The notes under the pieces are model-generated. The model did no database searches, was not told the origin of the DNA, and saw only the letters and a program-made list of their open reading frames with translations. A stretch of 64,000 bases of DNA from Thermomonas sp. S9 (lineage in GTDB: Bacteria; Pseudomonadota; Gammaproteobacteria; Xanthomonadales; Xanthomonadaceae), in the NCBI RefSeq assembly GCF_024704365.1, contig NZ_JAJDFY010000001.1:248001-312000 (forward strand). Direction: 5' to 3'. The position numbers and the translations under genes were made by a program. Below, piece by piece: positions 40,529-49,639 of this stretch. Position 1 is the first letter of the stretch; each line of letters starts with the position of its first letter.

Positions 40529-41277
40529 TGCCGCTCGCCGACACCCTGCGCGCACTCGGCCGTGCCGGGCTGTTCGCCCTCTCGGTGCTGCGCGCCTCGC
40601 GCCCGGGCCGCGATTTCCTGGTCGAGCTGGTCAAGGAGATCTACAAGGTCGGCGCGCGCTCGCTGCCGATCATCGTGGTCGGCGGCGCCTTCGTCGGGCT
40701 GGTGCTGACCCTGCAGGGTTATCGCACCCTGACCACCTTCGGCGCCAGCGACGCGCTGTCCACCCTGCTCGGGCTGTCGCTGTACCGCGAGCTGGGCCCG
40801 GTGCTGACCGCGCTGCTGTTCATTGGCCGCGCCGGCAGCTCGATCGCCGCCGAGCTGGGCCTGATGCGCGCCACCGACCAGATCAAGGCGCTGGAACTGA
40901 TGGCGATCGACCCGGTCGCCAAGGCGGTGGCGCCGCGGTTCTGGGCGGCGGTGATCAGCCTGCCGCTGCTGACCGGGCTGTTCTGCCTGCTGGCGGTCAC
41001 CGCCGGCTGGTTCGAGGCGGTGCCTTCGCTGGGGCTGGACAACGGCACGTTCTGGTCCGGCCTGCAGGGCAGCGTGGATGCCTGGGACGATTTCGGCGTG
41101 GCGCTGCTGAAATCGGTGGTGTTCGGCGGTACCGCGGCGCTGGTGGCGGCCCATGCCGGCTACTACGCCGAGCCCACCATCGAGGGCACCTCGGTGGCCA
41201 CTACCCGCGCGGTGGTCAACGCCTCGCTGCTGGTGTTGATGCTCAATTTCGTGATGTCGGCGCTGCTGTTCAGGTAA
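40528..41277 (+). CDS. mlaE: phospholipid-transport permease MlaE
   Basis: 249 residues, about five membrane helices. Family marks: FVGLVLTLQGYRTL, YRELGPVLTALLFIGRAGSSIAAELG and MRATDQIKALELM. Together with MlaF and MlaD it forms the inner-membrane complex. Unbroken, start ATG 40528. Confidence 0.93.
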   Translation: MPLADTLRALGRAGLFALSVLRASRPGRDFLVELVKEIYKVGARSLPIIVVGGAFVGLVLTLQGYRTLTTFGASDALSTLLGLSLYRELGPVLTALLFIGRAGSSIAAELGLMRATDQIKALELMAIDPVAKAVAPRFWAAVISLPLLTGLFCLLAVTAGWFEAVPSLGLDNGTFWSGLQGSVDAWDDFGVALLKSVVFGGTAALVAAHAGYYAEPTIEGTSVATTRAVVNASLLVLMLNFVMSALLFR

Positions 41278-41365
41278 AGCCACGCACCCTCGCGCCTGTC
41301 CGCGCGGGAGGCCAATGAAAATCGGGGCGTCCGGGACGCCCTCTTCGTACGTATAGAGGTCGCAT

Positions 41366-41872
41366 ATGGCAATCCGTCGCCCCAGGATCGAATTCGCAGT
41401 CGGCGCCTTCCTGCTGGTGGCGCTGGCATCCCTGCTGGTGCTCGCGTTCGTATCCACCAACCGCAAGTTCGGCGATGGCGGCGCGCATTATTCGCTGCGC
41501 GCCAGCTTCACCTCGATCGGCCAGCTGCGCCTGCAGGCGCCGGTGCGGATCGGCGGGGTGACGGTGGGGCGGGTCGCCGCGATCACGCTGGACCCCAAGA
41601 CTTACAACGCGGTGGTGACGCTGGACATCGACTCACGCTACCAGCTCCCGGCGGATACCTCGGCCGGCATCTACACCAGCGGCCTGCTGGGCGACAGCTA
41701 CGTCGGCCTGCAGCCCGGCGGCGATCCCGAGAACCTCAAGCCCGGCGAGCAGATCGCCTTCACCCAGCCGGCGGTGGATCTGATCCAGCTCGCCGGCAAG
41801 TACATGTTCGGTGGCGGCGCGCCGACTCCGGCGCCGGCCACGGCCCCCACTCCCACGGAAGCCAAGCCATGA
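41366..41872 (+). CDS. mlaD: phospholipid-transport MCE protein MlaD
   Basis: 168 residues. One N-terminal membrane helix (FAVGAFLLVALASLLVLAF), then an MCE domain (ASFTSIGQLRLQAPVRIGGVTVGRVA, DTSAGIYTSGLLGDSYVGL). Its hexamer sits in the periplasm and binds lipid. An 88-base gap from mlaE holds a GGGCGTC-CGG-GACGCCC hairpin (41324-41340), which may tune expression. A short A/P-rich tail overlaps mlaC by four bases. Confidence 0.93.
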   Translation: MAIRRPRIEFAVGAFLLVALASLLVLAFVSTNRKFGDGGAHYSLRASFTSIGQLRLQAPVRIGGVTVGRVAAITLDPKTYNAVVTLDIDSRYQLPADTSAGIYTSGLLGDSYVGLQPGGDPENLKPGEQIAFTQPAVDLIQLAGKYMFGGGAPTPAPATAPTPTEAKP

Positions 41873-42518
41873 AAACCCTGTTCCTGAGCCTCTCCCTCGC
41901 CCTCGGCGTGCCGCTGCTGGCCGCCGCGCCCGCGCTGGCGCAGACCCCGCCGGCCGCCGCCGCCAATCCCGGTCCGCAGATCGTCGCCACCGGCAACCAG
42001 ATCCTGGCCACCCTGCAGCAGCGCCGCGCCGAGTTCCGCAAGGATCCGGCCGCCCTGCGCCGCTACGTCGATGGCGCGCTGCGCGCCAACTTCGACAGCC
42101 TGTACGCCGCGCGCCTGGTGCTGGGCCTCCACGGCCGCGGTGCCAGCGACGCCGACGTCAAGCTGTTCGCGGACGCGCTGGTCGACAACCTGATGCAGCG
42201 CTACAGCAGCGCCCTGCTGGATTTCGAGGGCCACCCGCGGCTGCGCCTGAAGGGCGAGACCGCGCTGCCCGGCGGGCGCGGGGGTGAAGGTCTCGACCGA
42301 GCTGCTGCGCGACAACGGCGCGCCGGTGCCGGTGGACTACCTGGTGCGCAACAATGGCGGCTGGAAGATCTTCGACGTGATGATCGAAGGCGTGTCCTAC
42401 GTGCAGACCTTCCGCAGCTCAGTTCGACGGCCCGCTGCAGCAGAAGTCGATCGCGCAGGTCGCCGCCGATCTGCGCAATGGCATCGCCCCTGCGGCGACC
42501 AATACGGGCGGGCGCTGA
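41869..42518 (+). CDS. mlaC: periplasmic phospholipid carrier MlaC (two frame breaks)
   Basis: About 215 residues after correction. Signal peptide MKTLFLSLSLALGVPLLAAAPALA. MlaC/Ttg2 marks: FRKDPAALRRYVDGALRANFD, GETALPGGRG then VKVSTELLRDNGAPVPVDYLV and WKIFDVMIEGVSYVQTFRS. Break 1 at 42280-42284, five Gs for four. Break 2 at 42419, extra T in CAGCTCAG. After both, the end reads QFDGPLQQKSIAQVA and stops at TGA 42516-42518. Shuttles lipids between MlaA and MlaFED. Confidence 0.85.
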
Positions 42519-42545
42519 CGTCCGCTCGCCCCGGGAGAACGCCGC

Positions 42546-43585
42546 ATGCCGCGTCTGATGCTCACTCCGCTCCTGCTGCTGGCGCTGTCCGGGTGCGCCG
42601 GCCAGGCCGTGCACGCGGATGCCCCCCGGCACGCGCGGCTGCACAGGCCCCGGCCGCCCCGGACCAGGCCGCGCCTGTCGCCGCACCCGCGGCCGGCGCG
42701 CCCGCCGTCGCCACGGCCAACGCCGCCAGCCCCGCAAAGACCGATGCGGCCGCTGCACCGGCCGCGGACGGCCAGGCGCCCCTGTCCGGCGCCATGCTGG
42801 CCGCCAGCGACGCCTCGGCCGACGCCGCGGACGCCGATTACGCCGCGATCTACGGCAGCGCGGGCGTGGGCGGCAGCAGCGACATCACCCCGATCCTGGA
42901 CCCGTGGGAGCCGATGAACCGCCGCGTCCATGCCTTCAACCTGGCGGTGGACCACGCGGTGATGCGCCCGCTGGCGCGCGCCTATGCCACCGTGGTGCCG
43001 GCGCCGGTGCGCACCGGGGTCGGCAACTTTTTCGACAATCTCGGCACCCCGGTCACCTTTGCCAACCTGCTGCTGCAGGGCCGCCCGGGCGAGGCCATCG
43101 AGACCCTGGGCCGGTTCCTGGTCAATACCACCATCGGCATCGGCGGCCTGTTCGACCCGGCCGGCAAGGTGCTGAAGATGCACCGCCACAGCGCCGACCT
43201 CGGGCGCACCTTCGCGCGCTGGGGCTGGCGCGAATCGCGCTACCTGGAGCTGCCGTTCTTCGGACCGAGCACCCTGCGCGACGCCTTCGGCAAGGCCGGC
43301 GATTACGAACTCTCGCCGCTGACCTACGTCGAGGAGGATCGCACCCGGATCGGCCTGCGCGCCCTGCAGGCGGTGGATCTGCGTGCCAGCCTGCTGAACC
43401 TGGACGCGCTGCGCCAGGCGGCGCCGGACGACTACACCCTGACCCGCGACGCCTGGCTGGCGCGCCGCCGCTACCTGATCGAGAACGACCGCAGGCATGG
43501 CGACGAGGGCATCGATGCGCTGCCGCCGTACCTGATGGATGCGCCGGTGGAACCGGAGAACCCGGAGCCTGCGCGGCAGCCCTGA
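42546..43585 (+). CDS. mlaA: outer-membrane lipoprotein MlaA/VacJ (frame break)
   Basis: About 346 residues when joined. Lipoprotein signal MPRLMLTPLLLLALSGC, a long Ala/Pro linker, then the MlaA domain: DPWEPMNRRVHAFNLAVD, GVGNFFDNLGTPVTFANLLLQG, IGGLFDPA and ELPFFGPSTLRDAFG. The signal and the domain are in different frames; one missing C in the run at 42622-42627 joins them. It extracts surface phospholipids from the outer membrane. No mlaB gene lies between mlaC and mlaA. Confidence 0.85.
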
Positions 43586-43603
43586 TCCGGCCCGGGCACC
43601 GCC

Positions 43604-44983
43604 TCAGGGCGCCGCGCCGCCCGGCCCGCCCAGGCGCGGCGCGGCATCGCCACCCGCCTCCGCGGCGACGTCCACCTCGCGCAGGCTGCGCTCGATCGCA
43701 CGGGTGCGCACCCCGGTCTGCTCGATCTGCTTGCTGGCCTGGTCGAGCTTCTCCTTCACCTTGTCCAGCACGTCGCCGAACTTGCCGAACTCGGTCTTGG
43801 CCCTTTCGAGAATGCGCCACACCTCGGCCGAGCGCTTCTCGATCGCCACCGTGCGGAAGCCGATCTGCAGGCTGGTGAGCAGCGCCAGCAGGGTGGTCGG
43901 CCCGGCCAGGGTGATGCGGTGCTCGCGCTGCATCGCCTCGAACAGCCCGGGCCGGCGCAGCACTTCCGCGTACAGCCCTTCGGTCGGCAGGAACATCACC
44001 GCGAACTCGGTGGTGTAGGGGCTGGCCACGTATTTGCGGATCTCGCGCGCCTGCAGCCGCACCGCGCGTTCCAGCGCCTCGCCGGCGGCGCGCACCGCCT
44101 CGCCATCGCCGCGCTCCTGCGCGTCCAGCAGGCGCTCGTAGTCCTCGCGCGGGAACTTGGCGTCGATCGGCAGCCACACCGCGCTCTCGCCGGTGGTTCC
44201 AGGGAAGCGCACCGCGAACTCCACCCGCCGGTTGCTGCCGGGCACGGTCTCCACGTTGGCGGCGTACTGCTCCGGCGCGAATACCTGCTCCAGCAGCGCC
44301 GCCAGCTGCACCTCGCCGAAGATGCCGCGCGATTTCACGTTGGTCAGCACCCGCTGCAGACCGCCGACATCCGCCGCCAGCTTGCTCATGTCACCCAGGC
44401 CCTGGTGCACCTGCGCCAGCATCTGGTGGACGCTGGCGAAGCTTTCGGTCAGGCGGGTCTCCAGGGTGGCGTGCAGCTTCTCGTCCACGGTGGCACGCAT
44501 CTGCTCGAGCTTGCGCGCATTGTCCTCGCGCAGGGTGGTGAGCTGCTGCTCGAGGGTGGCGCGCAGCTCGCCCAGGCGCACCTCGTTGCGCTGGGTGAGC
44601 TCGCGCAGGCCGGCCGCGAGCGACTCGGCGTGCTGCTGCTGCTGCGTGGCCAGCTCCAGCCGCGCCTGGCGGGCATCGTGGGTGAGCGCGGCGCGCAGCT
44701 CCTCGAGGCGGGCGTCGGTGCGCGCGGTCAGCTCGTCCAGGCGGGTGTCGGTGCGGGTGGCCACCGCCTGCACCTGCAGGCCGAAGCCATCGATGCGCTG
44801 GCCCTGCTGCAGGGCGAAGCTGTCGAGCTGGGCGCGCAGTTCGTCGCGGCCTTCGCGCGCCTGCGCGCGCAGCAGTTCGGCCAGGCCCTCGCCGCGGCCG
44901 CGAACCAGCAGCAGGGCAAGCATCACGAGCGCGGCCAGCGCCGCCAGCAACAGCACGACCAGAAGCAGGGTGTTCGTCTCCAT
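43604..44983 (-). CDS. rmuC: DNA recombination protein RmuC
   Basis: 459 residues. One N-terminal membrane helix (LLLVVLLLAALAALVMLALLLV), a long coiled coil (about 30-190) and the RmuC nuclease-like domain (SRGIFGEVQLAALLEQ, LPIDAKFPREDYERLL, TEFAVMFLPTEGLYAE). Thought to limit DNA rearrangements. ATG 44983 (METNTLLL) lies six bases after a TACACT box. Convergent with mlaA. Confidence 0.92.
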   Translation of the reverse strand: METNTLLLVVLLLAALAALVMLALLLVRGRGEGLAELLRAQAREGRDELRAQLDSFALQQGQRIDGFGLQVQAVATRTDTRLDELTARTDARLEELRAALTHDARQARLELATQQQQHAESLAAGLRELTQRNEVRLGELRATLEQQLTTLREDNARKLEQMRATVDEKLHATLETRLTESFASVHQMLAQVHQGLGDMSKLAADVGGLQRVLTNVKSRGIFGEVQLAALLEQVFAPEQYAANVETVPGSNRRVEFAVRFPGTTGESAVWLPIDAKFPREDYERLLDAQERGDGEAVRAAGEALERAVRLQAREIRKYVASPYTTEFAVMFLPTEGLYAEVLRRPGLFEAMQREHRITLAGPTTLLALLTSLQIGFRTVAIEKRSAEVWRILERAKTEFGKFGDVLDKVKEKLDQASKQIEQTGVRTRAIERSLREVDVAAEAGGDAAPRLGGPGGAAP

Positions 44984-44989
44984 CGCGCC

Positions 44990-44995
44990 AGTGTA
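44990..44995 (-). promoter_or_regulatory. -10 box TACACT of a probably leaderless rmuC promoter
   Basis: On the minus strand TACACT ends six bases before the rmuC ATG. Confidence 0.5.
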
Positions 44996-45023
44996 GCGGC
45001 GCGCGGTCGCAGCGCCTGCGACT

Positions 45024-45735
45024 TCAGCCGGCGCTGATGCCGAAGATCCGGCCGATGCCGGCGGTGACCGCAAGCGCGAGGGCGCCCCAGAGCAGCACCC
45101 GCAGCGCGCCCTTGAGGCCGCCGCCGCCGGCGACGCGCTCGGCCGCATAGCCCAGCACGGCCAGCAGCAGCAGGGTGCTGGCGACGATCACGGCGGACAG
45201 GCCCGGTGCGGTCCAGAGCCACGCCAGCAGCACCGGGGGCAATGCGCCGACGGTGAACGCGGCGGCCGAGGCCAGCGCCGCCTGCACCGGGCGCGCGCGC
45301 TGCAGGTCGTGGATGCCGACTTCATCGCGCAGGTGGGCCGCCAGCACATCGTGCGCGGTCAGCTGCTCGGCCACCTGGCGCGCCAGCGCCGGCTCCAGCC
45401 CGCGCCCGATGTAGATCTGGGTCAGCTCTTCGAGCTCCGCCTCGGGATGCTGTTCCAGCGCCTTGCGCTCCATCCGGATATCCGCCAGCTCCGCGTCCTC
45501 CTGCGAACTGACCGAGACATACTCGCCGGCCGCCATCGACAGCGCGCCGGCCGCCAGCCCGGCGATGCCGGTCAGCAGGATCGTGCTCGGCGCCGCCTGC
45601 GCCGCGGCCACGCCGAGCACCAGGCTGCTGGTGGAGATCAGGCCATCGTTGGCACCCAGCACCGCGGCGCGCAAGCCAGCCCGAGTGCTGGCTGCGATGG
45701 ACCTCGTGGTGATGGTGGTGGCACTCGGCAGGCAT
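45024..45735 (-). CDS. VIT1/CCC1-family iron/manganese transporter (frame break)
   Basis: 236 residues when joined. His-rich start MPAECHHHHHEVHRSQHSGWL, then in another frame LRAAVLGANDGLISTSSLVLGV, ALSMAAGEYVSVSSQEDAE and several membrane helices. The break is at about 45673: plus GCGCAAGCCAGC for GCGCAGCCAGC, one extra A. These proteins move Fe2+/Mn2+ or act as membrane ferritin-like transporters. Upstream is rlmI on the same strand. Confidence 0.85.
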
Positions 45736-45787
45736 GGGGATCCCTCGGCTCGATTGGGGGCAAGGCGCGCAGCACGCGCGCTCGCGT

Positions 45788-46973
45788 TCAGTCCAGCACG
45801 CGGCAGAATACCGCCTTCAGGTAGCGCGATTCCGGTACCTGCGCCAGCCACGGGTGGTCGGGGCCGGCGCCGGCGACCTTCAACACCTGTACGGTGCGGC
45901 CGGCGTAAAACGCGGCGCGGCGCAGCATGTCGAGGAACTGCTCCTCGCTGACCAGGCCGGTGCAGCTGAAGGTGGCAAACAGCCCGCCGGGCTTGACCAC
46001 GCCCAGCGCCAGCTTGTTCATGTCGAGGTATTTCTTCAGCGCCGGGATGACCTGCTCGCGGTCGCGGGTCATCTTGGCCGGGTCCAGGATCACCACGTCG
46101 AAGCGCTCGCCGTTGAGGGCGGCGTCGCGCAGCCACGGGAAGATGTCGGCCTGCACGAAGCGCGGCTTGCGGGTGCCGATCAGCGCCGCGTTGAGATGCG
46201 CGTTCGCGCGCGCGATCTCGATCACCGCCGGGTCGATGTCGATGCCCACCACCTCGGCCGCGCCGCGCACCGCGGCGTACACGGCGAAACCGCCGGTGTT
46301 GCAGCACAGGTCCAGCACCCGCTTGCCTTCGACCTGCTGGCTCAGCCACTGCCGGTTCTCGCGCTGGTCGGCGAAGAAGCCGGTCTTGTGCGCGCCGGCC
46401 GGATCGGCGCGGAACCGGATGCCGTGCTCGGTGACGATGGCCGGTTCGGTGCCCTGGGTGTCCTTGTAGTCGAAGCTCTCCTGCTTCTGTACGTGCTCAT
46501 CCGCGAAGCTGTGGAAGCGGCAGCCGGGGGAAGTGCGCGCGCAGGGCGTCGAAGATGATGCTGCGCTGCCGCCAGGCGCCGGCGCTGAAGAACTCGACCA
46601 CCAGCAGGTCGTCGTAGCGGTCCACCACCAGCCCGCTGATGCCATCGCCCTCGCTATGGACCACGCGCCAGGCGTTGGAGATGTCGTCCAGCCGCAGGAT
46701 CTCGCGGCGCAGCTGCACCGCCTGCCCGATCTTGCGCACGAACCAGCCGGCGTCCACCGCCACGTCGGGGTCGCGCTCCAGCATGCGCAGGGCGATCCGC
46801 GAGTGGCCGTTGTAGAAGCCGCGCCCGATGAACGCACCGTCCACCCCGACCACCTCGACGATGCTGCCGGGCTTGGGCCGCTGCGCGGGCTTTTCGACCA
46901 GGCGCTGGAAGATCCATGGATGGGTGGAGTTCCAGGCGTTCTTCAGGCGGACGACGGGCAACGGCTCGGACAT
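45788..46973 (-). CDS. rlmI: 23S rRNA (cytosine1962-C5)-methyltransferase RlmI (frame break)
   Basis: 394 residues when joined, the family length. The N-terminal PUA domain (LKNAWNSTHPWIFQ, GSIVEVVGVDGAFIGRGFYN) and the SAM methyltransferase (VLDLCCNTGGFAVYAA, DVVILDPAKMTR, FATFSCTG) are clear. The frame breaks at 46526-46530: five Gs (plus strand) for four, which would restore RAHFPGCRFHSFADEHV. Divergent from the manganese-riboswitch promoter, with its ATG six bases from that -35. Confidence 0.88.
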
Positions 46974-46978
46974 GGGGC

Positions 46979-47009
46979 TTGACGACGGGCGGGCGGGATC
47001 GGGTATTGT
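46979..47009 (+). promoter_or_regulatory. promoter of the manganese-riboswitch mRNA
   Basis: -35 TTGACG (46979-46984) and -10 TATTGT (47004-47009), with a long 19-base spacer. The predicted start is about 47016, at the aptamer's 5' edge. Confidence 0.5.
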
Positions 47010-47013
47010 CACC

Positions 47014-47125
47014 GAAGAAGGGGAGTAATCCCGCGCGCGACGGTCGTCATGACGGGCCGATGTCCTTGCCGGACATCCCGCCCCGGCCCCGCGGCAGGCC
47101 GCCGGCCTGTGGATGAGACCTTCGC
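47014..47125 (+). promoter_or_regulatory. yybP-ykoY manganese riboswitch
   Basis: Conserved first strand GGGGAGTAATCC (47020-47031), GTCGTCATGACGG hairpin region and the closing GATGAGACCTTCGCC (47113-47126) match the yybP-ykoY pattern as I know it. The class binds Mn2+ and commonly controls TerC/Alx and MntP genes, and a TerC gene follows directly. Confidence 0.85.
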
Positions 47126-47151
47126 CGAACGGCGAAGCGCGCCCCTTTTCC
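47120..47151 (+). terminator. riboswitch-controlled intrinsic terminator
   Basis: CTTCGCC (47120-47126), GAAC and GGCGAAG (47131-47137) form a perfect stem, followed by CGCGCCCCTTTT. The 5' arm reuses the aptamer's closing CCTT strand, so aptamer and terminator exclude each other. This is the arrangement of a switch that turns on with Mn2+. Confidence 0.75.
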
Positions 47152-47206
47152 ATGCGTCCCTGCATGGACGCCTGCGCCGCTCGTACCTTCCCCTGCGGAG
47201 CATGGC

Positions 47207-48169
47207 ATGGAGACGATCGCAACCCCCTTTCTCTGGCTGGTATTCGCCGGCGTGGTGCTGCTGGCGCTGGTGGCCGACCTGGTGCTGATGCGCCACGGCG
47301 GGCCGCACAAGGTCACGTTCAAGGAGGCTGCCTGGTGGAGCCTCGGCTGGGTCGCGCTGGCGCTGGCCTTCAACGCCTGGCTGTGGTGGGAGGCCGGGCA
47401 GCGCTTCGGCGCCGCGGAAGGCGAGCGCATCGGCATGGAGTTCCTGACCGGCTACCTGGTCGAGAAGGCGCTGGCGGTCGACAACATCTTCGTGTTCCTG
47501 ATGATCTTCGGCTATTTCGCGGTGCCGGAGCTGCAGCGCCAGCGCGCGCTGGTGATCGGCATCGTCGGCGCGATCGTGCTGCGCGCGATCCTGATCTTCG
47601 CCGGCGCGCTGCTGCTGGCCCGGTTCCACTGGATCCTCTACCTGTTCGGCGCATTCCTGCTGCTGACCGGGGTGAAGATGTGGCGCGCGGCCGGCGAGGA
47701 GCCCGACCTCGAATCCAATCCGGTGCTGCGCTGGCTGACCGCGCACGTGCCGTTCGTGCGCCGCTACGTGGGCAGCGCGCTGTGGATCGGCAGCGGCCGG
47801 CGGCGCAAGTTCACCCCGCTGTTCATCGTGATCGCGATGATCGGCATCACCGACGTGATCTTCGCGGTGGATTCGATCCCGGCGATCTTCGCCATCACCG
47901 CCGACCCGTTCATCGTGCTGACCAGCAACGTGTTCGCGGTGCTGGGCCTGCGCGCGATGTTCTTCCTGCTGCAGGGCATGGCCGACCGCTTCCACCTGCT
48001 GCCCTATGGCCTGGCGCTGGTGCTGGCGTTCATCGGCGCCAAGATGCTGCTGGTGGACCTGTACAAGCCGCCGGTGCTGCTGGCGCTGGGCGTGGTGGCG
48101 GCGATCATCGGCACCACCATCGCGCTGAGCCTGCTGCGGCCGCCGGCCGCACGCAGCGGCCACGGCTGA
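47207..48169 (+). CDS. TerC/Alx-family manganese exporter
   Basis: 320 residues, about eight membrane helices. Family marks: GYLVEKALAVDNIFVFL with the acidic metal-binding Glu/Asp, and ITDVIFAVDSIPAIFAIT in the second half. Length fits Alx rather than short TerC proteins. Mn2+ export is inferred from the riboswitch. ATG 47207 (METIATP) has CGGAG upstream; the in-frame test rules out the ATG at 47202. Confidence 0.9.
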   Translation: METIATPFLWLVFAGVVLLALVADLVLMRHGGPHKVTFKEAAWWSLGWVALALAFNAWLWWEAGQRFGAAEGERIGMEFLTGYLVEKALAVDNIFVFLMIFGYFAVPELQRQRALVIGIVGAIVLRAILIFAGALLLARFHWILYLFGAFLLLTGVKMWRAAGEEPDLESNPVLRWLTAHVPFVRRYVGSALWIGSGRRRKFTPLFIVIAMIGITDVIFAVDSIPAIFAITADPFIVLTSNVFAVLGLRAMFFLLQGMADRFHLLPYGLALVLAFIGAKMLLVDLYKPPVLLALGVVAAIIGTTIALSLLRPPAARSGHG

Positions 48170-48217
48170 GGGCAGGGCGCGCCTTGCGTCGGCGCCGGCG
48201 CGCCCCATGTCGTTGCG

Positions 48218-49027
48218 ATGGACACGCTTGCCGCCACCGCCGCGCGCCAGGACCGCCGCCGCCTGCGCCGCGCCATGCTCGCCAGCGGCGGCTTCGTGCT
48301 GCTGCTGTGGGCCTGCTTCCTCGCCCAGCACGCCCTGGACCGGCAGGGCGTGGACTGGGCCGGCCTGACAGTGACCCCCGGCACCGCCGCCGGCCTGGTG
48401 GGCGTGTTCACCGCGCCGCTGCTGCACGGCGCGCTGGAGCACGTGCTGGCCAATTCCTTCGCGCTGCTGGTGCTGGGCACGCTGGCGCTGGTGGTGTATC
48501 CGAAGGCGACCCTGCGCGCATGGCCGCTGCTGTGGCTGGGTTCGGGGCTGGGCGCCTGGCTGCTGGGCGATCCCGGCAGCCACCACCTCGGCGCCAGCGG
48601 GCTTGCCCACGGCCTGGGTTTTCTGGTGTTCACCCTGGGCCTGCTGCGGCGCGACCGCGCGGCGATCGCCGCGGGGATGATCGGCTTTCTGTTCTACGGC
48701 GGGATGCTGTTGACCATCCTGCCGCGCGAGGCGGGCATTTCGTGGCAGTCGCACCTGGGTGGCGCCCTGGCCGGCCTGCTCGCCGCTTTCCTGTTCCGCC
48801 GCAGCGACCCGCCGCCCGCGCGCGCGCCCTACAGCTGGGAGCTGGAGGAACAGCAGGAAGCGACCGCGCGCGAACGCAGTGCTGCGGATGCCGTGCTGTT
48901 CGAACCGCCCGCGGACGTGCCGGTGCTGTGGCAGCGCCCGGCGTTCGTATCGGGTGCAGACACGGTGGCGCCCCTGCGGCGGCCTGCGGCATCGTCCATC
49001 GAACCCCCCGCGAGGGGGGGCGATTGA
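48218..49027 (+). CDS. rhomboid-family intramembrane serine protease
   Basis: 269 residues, about six membrane helices. Catalytic Ser127 in GASG and His179 in WQSHLGG are present, with the supporting HxxxHxxxxN (HGALEHVLANS, ~70-80). A soluble acidic C-terminal tail of ~75 residues follows. The final codons form a C6-GCGA-G6 hairpin (49004-49019) that may also act as terminator. Cleaves membrane proteins; substrates unknown. Confidence 0.85.
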   Translation: MDTLAATAARQDRRRLRRAMLASGGFVLLLWACFLAQHALDRQGVDWAGLTVTPGTAAGLVGVFTAPLLHGALEHVLANSFALLVLGTLALVVYPKATLRAWPLLWLGSGLGAWLLGDPGSHHLGASGLAHGLGFLVFTLGLLRRDRAAIAAGMIGFLFYGGMLLTILPREAGISWQSHLGGALAGLLAAFLFRRSDPPPARAPYSWELEEQQEATARERSAADAVLFEPPADVPVLWQRPAFVSGADTVAPLRRPAASSIEPPARGGD

Positions 49028-49061
49028 CCACCCCGCAGGCAGATCCTCGCGGCCCTCGCGC

Positions 49062-49385
49062 TCAAACGCCGTAGTCGTCCTGCTCGTATTCACCGCGGCG
49101 CAGGGCGTGCACCTGACGCGCCTGCCCCTCCAGCGCCGCCTGCCGGCGGGCGCGTTGGCGCGCGGCGTACCAGAGCAGGCCGGCACCGGCCACCGCCGCG
49201 CCCACCAGCAGCGGATTGCGCCGCACGAAACCGCCGGCCACTTTGGTGCCCGCGCGCAGCGCAGCCAGGGCGGCCCCGGTCTCCAGCCACTGCTTGGCGC
49301 TGCCCGGCAGGGCCTTGCGCAGGCCGTCGCCGAGCTCGCCCATCAGTTCCCGCGCCCGGTCCTGGGTGTCATCGAACTTGCGCAT
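49062..49385 (-). CDS. small protein with one membrane helix
   Basis: 107 residues: amphipathic charged start (KFDDTQDRARELMGELGDGLRK in two parts), one helix (LLVGAAVAGAGLLWYAA) and an Arg-rich end (RQRARRQAALEGQ). This plan recalls DUF883/YqjD-type proteins, but I am not sure of the family. GGAGGA six bases before the ATG at 49385 supports this start over one five codons upstream. Confidence 0.55.
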   Translation of the reverse strand: MRKFDDTQDRARELMGELGDGLRKALPGSAKQWLETGAALAALRAGTKVAGGFVRRNPLLVGAAVAGAGLLWYAARQRARRQAALEGQARQVHALRRGEYEQDDYGV

Positions 49386-49639
49386 GCACTCCTCCGTCAT
49401 CGTTTTTTGCCTGCTGGCCGGGGCAACTATCCACCAGCGTCCGTTGATGGATCGTGAGCGGGATGACGCCGGCGCCATCCGCCGCGCTACCATCTCCGTA
49501 CGCACTCCCCGAGCGCCGGGGCGACGCCGGGGTGCCCGGCACGCTGGCCGCGCTCGGGCTTGCTTCCGGAAACCCTTGCCCCCTGCTCTTGGAACCTGCT
49601 CTTGGGACTGATGGACGCCACCAAGGAGCGCATCTGCGC

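Noticed and set aside
41324-41340. Intrinsic terminator between mlaE and mlaD
   Set aside because: The GGGCGTC-CGG-GACGCCC hairpin has no T-run and lies inside an operon; kept only as a possible tuning hairpin.
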